Source: Nitrospirota bacterium
Lineage (GTDB): Bacteria > Nitrospirota > Thermodesulfovibrionia > UBA6902 > DSMQ01
NCBI GenBank assembly: GCA_016207865.1
Contig: JACQZD010000043.1
Span: forward strand, 1 to 13,851
Direction of reading: 5' to 3'
DNA: 13,851 bases
Part shown: positions 9,177 to 13,851 of the stretch, piece after piece
How positions within the stretch are numbered: position 1 is the stretch's first letter
Layout of the letters: every line of letters starts with the position of its first letter
The notes under the pieces: model-generated
The model's database searches: none
What the model was told of the DNA's origin: nothing
What the model saw: the letters and a program-made list of their open reading frames with translations, nothing else
Program-made: the position numbers and the translations under genes

Positions 9177-12116
9177 TTGAAAACGATAAGACACATCAAT
9201 AAAACTTTATTAATCCTTCTGGTTATCTGTTCTGGTTTGATGCTTCTTTTTGCCCCTGATAACTCATGGGCTGCCGCTCCGACAATGACGCCTTCGGGCG
9301 GTTCAAGTCAGAGCAACGCCGTTGCCCTCACTTCAGGCACACAGGGAAGCTCTTACAGCGACACCATAACCGCAGGCGGAAGCTGCGGCAGCGGCTCATA
9401 TACATGGTCCCAGCCCTCCGGCACTTTGCCGCCCGGACTGACAACATCAACAGGCGGGACTAATAACAGCATTCTTACTATCTCAGGAACACCGACAACT
9501 ACGGGCACATACAGAATGAAATTTCAGGTGGAACGCAGCGGCTGCAGCTCTACCAAATCCGGCTGGTACAAGATTACAATAAGTTCTCCGCCTGCGCTTA
9601 CAATTACGACAACAAGCCTTCCAGACGGGATTTTAGGGACAGCTTATACAACAACTTCTATAACTGCAACAGGCGGCTCGGGTTCATATACATGGTCCAT
9701 ATCGTCAGGCAGTCTGCCTGCAGGGCTTTCTTTAGGCGCTTCGGGCACACCCTCTACCACCATTTCAGGAACGCCTACAACTGCCGGCACATATACATTT
9801 ACAGTGAGGGTAACAGACGGCCTCAGCAGTACTGATGACCAGGAATTTACAGTGGATATTGCAAGCACCATTCAGATTACCACTACATCGCCGCTTACAG
9901 ACGGAACCGAAGGCACGGCATATTCCGCCGCGATAACCGGTTCAGGGACCGGGACATACACTTGGTCGGTATCTGACGGACTGCCCCCTGGACTTTCACT
10001 GGCATCGTCAGGAACACCGTCCACCACACTTTCCGGGACTCCTACGGCAGGAGGCGCCTATTCTTTCACGGTTTATTTAACAAACGGCACTGACAGCACC
10101 TCAAAGGCCTTTACGCTTACTATCCGTTTAAGCGACCTTGCGCTTGATACGGTGGACCTCAGTCCTTTATCTGCAACTGTATGCACAAGTTATTCAGCGA
10201 CATTAACCGGAAGCGGCGGCACTCAACCGTATTCATGGGGATTGTCTGCCGGCAGCCTGCCCGCAGGGCTTTCTTTAAGCGCCTCGGGTTCTCCTTCTAC
10301 CACGATATCAGGAACTCCTACAACTTCAGGCTCCTCAACATTTACAGTTAAGCTTACGGACAATAACGGCGTCTCCAGGACGCAGACATTTTCTTTGGAT
10401 GTGACAGGCACTGCAAGCTGTGTGCCTGTGATTGATGATTACACCGCATACCCACCGTTTATACAACTGTCAGGGGTAAAGCCGAATGTGCTTTTGGTCG
10501 TTGACAATTCCGGCAGTATGTATGAATTTGCATATAAGACCGCGGGCAAGGGCGGGAGCAGTTCAAACGCGGATGACAGCTATATTTCAAGCGCCACATA
10601 TTACGGGTATTTTAATTCATCGTCGCAGTATAGCTATGATTCCACCGGCGGAGGCTTTTTCTATGCGGATACCGCAGGCACGTGGAGCGGTAATTTTCTG
10701 AACTGGGTTGCTATGCGGAGAGTGGACGTTGTGAGAAAGGTCCTCGTCGGAGGCAAGGCCACCCCGCGCTCCCAGGCTCAAGTCAACTATTTAATTGCCG
10801 CTGAGAACCCGGACCGGGATTTCTGGAAAAAAATTAATACCCAATATTATAAAGTATCCAGCGGGGCAAGCTATGAGCAGATAAGGGTGTGTTCAACTTC
10901 AAGCTGTACAAGCGGAAGCACATATAATGTGAGAGTGCAGGTCGGCTCTACAGTCCCGACGGGTTTACTCCACGACAACATAGACGAGATGAGATTCGGA
11001 TTGATGTTTTTTAACAATGATGAAGGCGGTTATGTGGCGAAAAAAGTCGGCACTGACATTACCAGTCTTGTTACGGATATATCCAATACAGACCCCAGCA
11101 CCTGGACGCCTCTCGGCGAAAGCATGTATGAGGCCTTAAGATTTTTCCAAAACGGCAACAAGGCATATGCCAGCGGCACTTACAGCACGGCTTTTGACCC
11201 CATGGAAGGCGGCATAAGCTGTCAGGATAACTTTGTATTATTCTTGACGGACGGGGAATCAACTCAGGACCGCAATATCCCGGGTTCGTATTGGGGGTCA
11301 ACAATTACGGACAGCAATTTCTCCGTCAGGACTTACATGGACAGCATTGCGGTAAATGAAGGATACTCAAGCCAGTGGAGCACAAGCGCCAACAGCATGG
11401 CAGGGACATATTATCTGGAGGCAGTATCTTTTTATTCGCATGTCAATGATATCAGAAGCAATATCACCGGCGACCAGAATATCACCACATATACAGTATA
11501 TGCCTTTGACGACTCTCCTATAGGCAGAACCCTGCTTCAGAAGGCGGCTAAATACGGAGGATTTGATGATTATAGCGGAGACGGCAAACCGTTTACCGAC
11601 AGCACATGCGGAACGGCATCTGCAAATGCCTCCTGCTCTGAATGGGACCGGGACAAAGACGGTGTGCCTGACACATATTTTGAGGCGCAGGAAGGCGCAG
11701 CGCTTGAAAGCGAGCTTAACAAGGCCTTGACAGATATCATGAGAAGGACGGCATCGGGCACGTCTGCGTCTGTGCTTGCGACAACAGGGGAAGGTGAAGG
11801 AGCGGTTTATCAGGCGTATTTTCTGCCGAGCAAGCTGGAAGGTGCCACGGAGATAAAGTGGATAGGCTATCTGCATGGGCTTTTTGTTGATAAGTACGGC
11901 AACATGCGCGAGGATACTGACGAAGACAAGAGGCTCTGCTACAGCAGCGGGGACCCTGCCGGCTGTACATCCACGGATAAAATTGTACTGATGTTTTATG
12001 ACGACTCGGTTGTGCCTAACAGGAAAAAATCTGGGAAGGAGGCAGGATTTTATGGTCCAGGGACCTGTCTTCAAGCCCCAGAACTATCAAAACAACAGTT
12101 GACGGCACAAATATGA
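9177..12116 (+). CDS. pilY1: PilY1 pilus tip protein, N-terminal part up to a frameshift
   Basis: The first 979-residue reading frame of a very large PilY1. A signal peptide spans about residues 1-33. Four putative-Ig (He_PIG) domains follow at about 45-135, 140-228, 232-317 and 325-410, each with LPxGL and SGTPTT motifs. A von Willebrand factor A domain begins near 436 with the MIDAS motif D443-N-S-G-S and has LTDGES at about 690. Acidic loops DYSGDG (about 796) and DRDKDGVPD (about 824) may bind calcium. PilY1 sits at the pilus tip and affects extension and adhesion. The start is TTG 9177, with AAGGAGG (9160-9166) ten bases upstream. PilY1 similarity in this frame ends at about 12024; the last 28 or so codons to the stop are frameshifted. 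The real gene continues in another frame. Confidence 0.88.
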   Translation: MKTIRHINKTLLILLVICSGLMLLFAPDNSWAAAPTMTPSGGSSQSNAVALTSGTQGSSYSDTITAGGSCGSGSYTWSQPSGTLPPGLTTSTGGTNNSILTISGTPTTTGTYRMKFQVERSGCSSTKSGWYKITISSPPALTITTTSLPDGILGTAYTTTSITATGGSGSYTWSISSGSLPAGLSLGASGTPSTTISGTPTTAGTYTFTVRVTDGLSSTDDQEFTVDIASTIQITTTSPLTDGTEGTAYSAAITGSGTGTYTWSVSDGLPPGLSLASSGTPSTTLSGTPTAGGAYSFTVYLTNGTDSTSKAFTLTIRLSDLALDTVDLSPLSATVCTSYSATLTGSGGTQPYSWGLSAGSLPAGLSLSASGSPSTTISGTPTTSGSSTFTVKLTDNNGVSRTQTFSLDVTGTASCVPVIDDYTAYPPFIQLSGVKPNVLLVVDNSGSMYEFAYKTAGKGGSSSNADDSYISSATYYGYFNSSSQYSYDSTGGGFFYADTAGTWSGNFLNWVAMRRVDVVRKVLVGGKATPRSQAQVNYLIAAENPDRDFWKKINTQYYKVSSGASYEQIRVCSTSSCTSGSTYNVRVQVGSTVPTGLLHDNIDEMRFGLMFFNNDEGGYVAKKVGTDITSLVTDISNTDPSTWTPLGESMYEALRFFQNGNKAYASGTYSTAFDPMEGGISCQDNFVLFLTDGESTQDRNIPGSYWGSTITDSNFSVRTYMDSIAVNEGYSSQWSTSANSMAGTYYLEAVSFYSHVNDIRSNITGDQNITTYTVYAFDDSPIGRTLLQKAAKYGGFDDYSGDGKPFTDSTCGTASANASCSEWDRDKDGVPDTYFEAQEGAALESELNKALTDIMRRTASGTSASVLATTGEGEGAVYQAYFLPSKLEGATEIKWIGYLHGLFVDKYGNMREDTDEDKRLCYSSGDPAGCTSTDKIVLMFYDDSVVPNRKKSGKEAGFYGPGTCLQAPELSKQQLTAQI
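12024..12029 (+). other. A6 tract at the pilY1 frameshift
   Basis: Upstream frame codons run AGG AAA AAA TCT. The downstream PilY1 frame reads AAA ATC TGG GAA GGA GGC (K-I-W-E-G-G). The downstream frame has a TAA at 12017, so the change must occur between 12017 and about 12029, which contains only this A6 tract as an obvious slippage site. One extra A would restore a single open frame. Confidence 0.85.
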
Positions 12117-13851
12117 TAGATTTTTCAGCTTCCAATAGGGCTACCCTCAGGCCGTTTCTGATGGCCGCGTCTGACGACGAGGCAGAGGCGGTCGTAAAAT
12201 ATATCAGCGGAGAAGACGATCCAATAGTGAATTCCACTACGTATGAGTACAGGCCGAGAAAGATTACCGTAGACCTCAACGGCGACGGCGATACCTCTGA
12301 CACCGGCGAGGGCCTCAAAGTCTGGAAACTCGGCGATATAGTTTATTCAACTCCGGTGGCAGTTGCGCGTCCTGCTGAAAATTATTCGCTTCTTTACAGC
12401 GACTCAACGTATGCGCAGTTTGTCAGCAACAACAAAAACCGGCGGCATGTCGTATATGCCGGCGCCAATGACGGCATGCTTCACGCCTTCAATGGCGGGT
12501 TTTACGACGCAACGAACCTGAAATTCTGGAAGAATTATTCCGGCGGCACTTTTTCCGATTCATCAAGCTATGGAATAGGGGATGAATTATGGGGGTTTAT
12601 ACCGCAGAGTCTCCTGCCGCATCTGAAGTGGCTCACTGATGATGATTATACGCATGTCTATTATGTGGACCTTAAGCCCAAGGTGGTGGATGCAAGGATT
12701 TTTACGGAGGAGCTTGTATGCGCTGTAAGCAAAGGCGCCTCAGGCTGTATTCACCCGTACGGATGGGGAACTGTTCTTATCGGAGGCATGCGTTTTGGAG
12801 GAAGGGACATTGCTTTTCAGGACTCCACATGGACGGCTCAGAGGACCTTCCGCTCTGCTTATTTTGCGCTGGATATAACAGATCCCTTAAACCCTGTTTT
12901 GCTGTGGACGCTTCCTGTTACTTCAAGTTCATATCCGAGCGGCAGCTATGACCTGGGACTCACAACGGTTTACCCGGCTGTGCTCAGGGTCGGCGCGGAT
13001 ATGACTGCGGCCGGCACGTGGTATACAGTAATGGGGTCAGGCCCTGATGCAGGCACGGACTCGTATAAAGGAGCAAGCGACCGGTATGCAAACATTTATA
13101 TTGTAAATCTCTTTACAGGCGAAGTATCCAGGACCTTTACTTTAACGGATAATTATTCTTTTATGGCAGACCCCATAACAGTTGATGTGAACCTGAACGA
13201 TAAGGTTGATGTCATATACATGGGAGATACCTACTGCCAGACAGGCGCAGTATGCACAAGTTCAAACTGGAAAGGGAAGATGTACAGGATTATAACAAAT
13301 TTGGGCGATTCTGATACGGCAAACTGGGGAATCTCCACGCTGTACGATGCGGCACAGCCGGTAACTTCCGCCTCGGCGGCAAGTCTTGACGACAAGGCTA
13401 ATCTATGGGTCTATTTCGGCACGGGCAGATTTTTTGATGTTGATGACAACACCCTTGACGGCACAGAAAGCTGGAGCTTTTATGGCATCAAGGACAAATG
13501 CCAGCCGTGGATAAATGCCTCCTGCGCAAGCCAGTATGATCCGATTTTGACGAGCACTTTATTTAATGCGACAAATGTGCAGGTCTCTACCAGCGCAGTT
13601 GTGACAGGCACAGCCGAAGCAAGCACATTCAGCGGACTTGAAACAGCGCTGGATGACGCAAATAAAAACGGCTGGTATCTGAACTTCTCACGCGCCGGCG
13701 AAAGGTCGCTGTATAAACCAGGGGTGCTGGGAGGCATAACCTTCTGGACTACATATGTGCCTTCTGATGATGTATGTTATCTCGGAGGGAACAGTTATCT
13801 TTATGCCGCATATTACAAGACAGGAACTGCTTATACCTCGTCTGTTATAGG
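12029..13851 (+). CDS. pilY1: PilY1, C-terminal beta-propeller part (frameshifted continuation, cut by window edge)
   Basis: The continuation of PilY1 in the -1 frame, open from 12020 to the last base. It begins with IWEGGRILW, matching the WEAGK motif that precedes the propeller in the family. RATLRPFLMA and KVWKLGDIVYSTPV follow, then HVVYAGANDGMLHAFNGG, DELWGFIPQSLLP, YGWGTVLIGGMRFGG and ADPITVDVNLNDKVDVIYMGD. These are the bacterial quinoprotein-like propeller repeats of the PilY1 C-terminal domain. The loop DVNLNDKVD (13184-13210) corresponds to the calcium-binding loop that controls pilus extension and retraction in Pseudomonas PilY1. DLNGDGDTSD (12272-12301) is a second acidic loop. 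No SD and start pair fits separate translation: AAGGAGG (12036-12042) serves ATG 12052, which is out of frame. Joined to the upstream part the protein exceeds 1,550 residues, and its end is outside the window. Confidence 0.88.
   Translation, partial: MWEGGRILWSRDLSSSPRTIKTTVDGTNMIDFSASNRATLRPFLMAASDDEAEAVVKYISGEDDPIVNSTTYEYRPRKITVDLNGDGDTSDTGEGLKVWKLGDIVYSTPVAVARPAENYSLLYSDSTYAQFVSNNKNRRHVVYAGANDGMLHAFNGGFYDATNLKFWKNYSGGTFSDSSSYGIGDELWGFIPQSLLPHLKWLTDDDYTHVYYVDLKPKVVDARIFTEELVCAVSKGASGCIHPYGWGTVLIGGMRFGGRDIAFQDSTWTAQRTFRSAYFALDITDPLNPVLLWTLPVTSSSYPSGSYDLGLTTVYPAVLRVGADMTAAGTWYTVMGSGPDAGTDSYKGASDRYANIYIVNLFTGEVSRTFTLTDNYSFMADPITVDVNLNDKVDVIYMGDTYCQTGAVCTSSNWKGKMYRIITNLGDSDTANWGISTLYDAAQPVTSASAASLDDKANLWVYFGTGRFFDVDDNTLDGTESWSFYGIKDKCQPWINASCASQYDPILTSTLFNATNVQVSTSAVVTGTAEASTFSGLETALDDANKNGWYLNFSRAGERSLYKPGVLGGITFWTTYVPSDDVCYLGGNSYLYAAYYKTGTAYTSSVI

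Noticed and set aside
12020..12032. Programmed -1 ribosomal frameshifting of the dnaX type at the A6 tract
   Set aside because: The tract gives only a partial slippery heptamer (G AAA AAA). There is no upstream SD stimulator, and I see no strong hairpin directly after it. It is left as a less likely option than a length change in the A tract.
12036..12054. AAGGAGG nine bases before an ATG, as a possible separate start for the PilY1 C-terminal part
   Set aside because: ATG 12052 is in a different frame from the propeller coding sequence, so it cannot start it. The next in-frame ATG is at 12113, far from any SD.
11367..12074. A 235-codon open frame on the minus strand within pilY1
   Set aside because: The opposite strand has strong PilY1 similarity throughout, and the minus-strand product is rich in Arg, Cys and His with no recognisable family. 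It is a shadow of the real gene.

Overview
The window looks like a chromosomal segment of a Gram-negative, deep-branching bacterium. It has TldD/TldE-type protease modules, a PilV/PilW/PilX/PilY1 minor-pilin operon and secreted proteins with MopE-type and CARDB modules. It also carries many dispersed palindromes, short tandem heptamers and toxin-antitoxin pairs. The mix reminds me of Nitrospirota (Thermodesulfovibrionia-like) or Desulfobacterota genomes from sediment or groundwater. That assignment is an inference from gene content and repeat style, not a measurement.

Layout. Positions 3-539 hold the 3' part of a slipin (band-7/SPFH) gene cut by the window edge. Positions 540-4700 are an accessory region. 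It contains a small PGPGW-like membrane protein, a UPF0175/DUF3368 toxin-antitoxin pair, a secreted MopE-motif/CARDB protein behind a possible RNA-switch leader, and a hicAB pair with a clear promoter and operator. Between these genes lie three copies of a REP-like inverted-pair repeat, a (CAGA)8 microsatellite, a bidirectional terminator and several G/C-rich palindromes. Positions 4818-6158 (minus strand) encode a TldE/PmbA protease-partner protein. A roughly 200-base divergent promoter region with two equally spaced GTAA-N4-TTAC dyads separates it from the pilus operon.

From 6361 to the right edge is one plus-strand type IV pilus minor-pilin operon: fimT/gspH-like, pilV, pilW, pilX, a small secreted protein, and a very large pilY1. 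The first four genes are coupled by ATGA or CTGA overlaps. In characterised systems the minor pilins and PilY1 form the pilus tip and priming complex. Here PilY1 has four added putative-Ig (He_PIG) domains before its von Willebrand factor A domain, and Ca-binding-like loops recur in FimT and PilY1.

The points most worth a second look are these. Three different heptanucleotide tandem arrays lie inside the pilus operon, two of them inside prepilin leader peptides. pilW is short and ends in the third array. pilX appears to start at CTG. pilY1 is broken by a single-base frameshift at an A6 tract. A REP-like repeat supplies the C-terminus and stop codon of the DUF3368 toxin. A perfect operator lies inside the hicA promoter, with a probably leaderless GTG start. 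An SD/decoy-SD toggle precedes the secreted MopE/CARDB gene. I found no tRNA, rRNA, CRISPR array or intact transposon.
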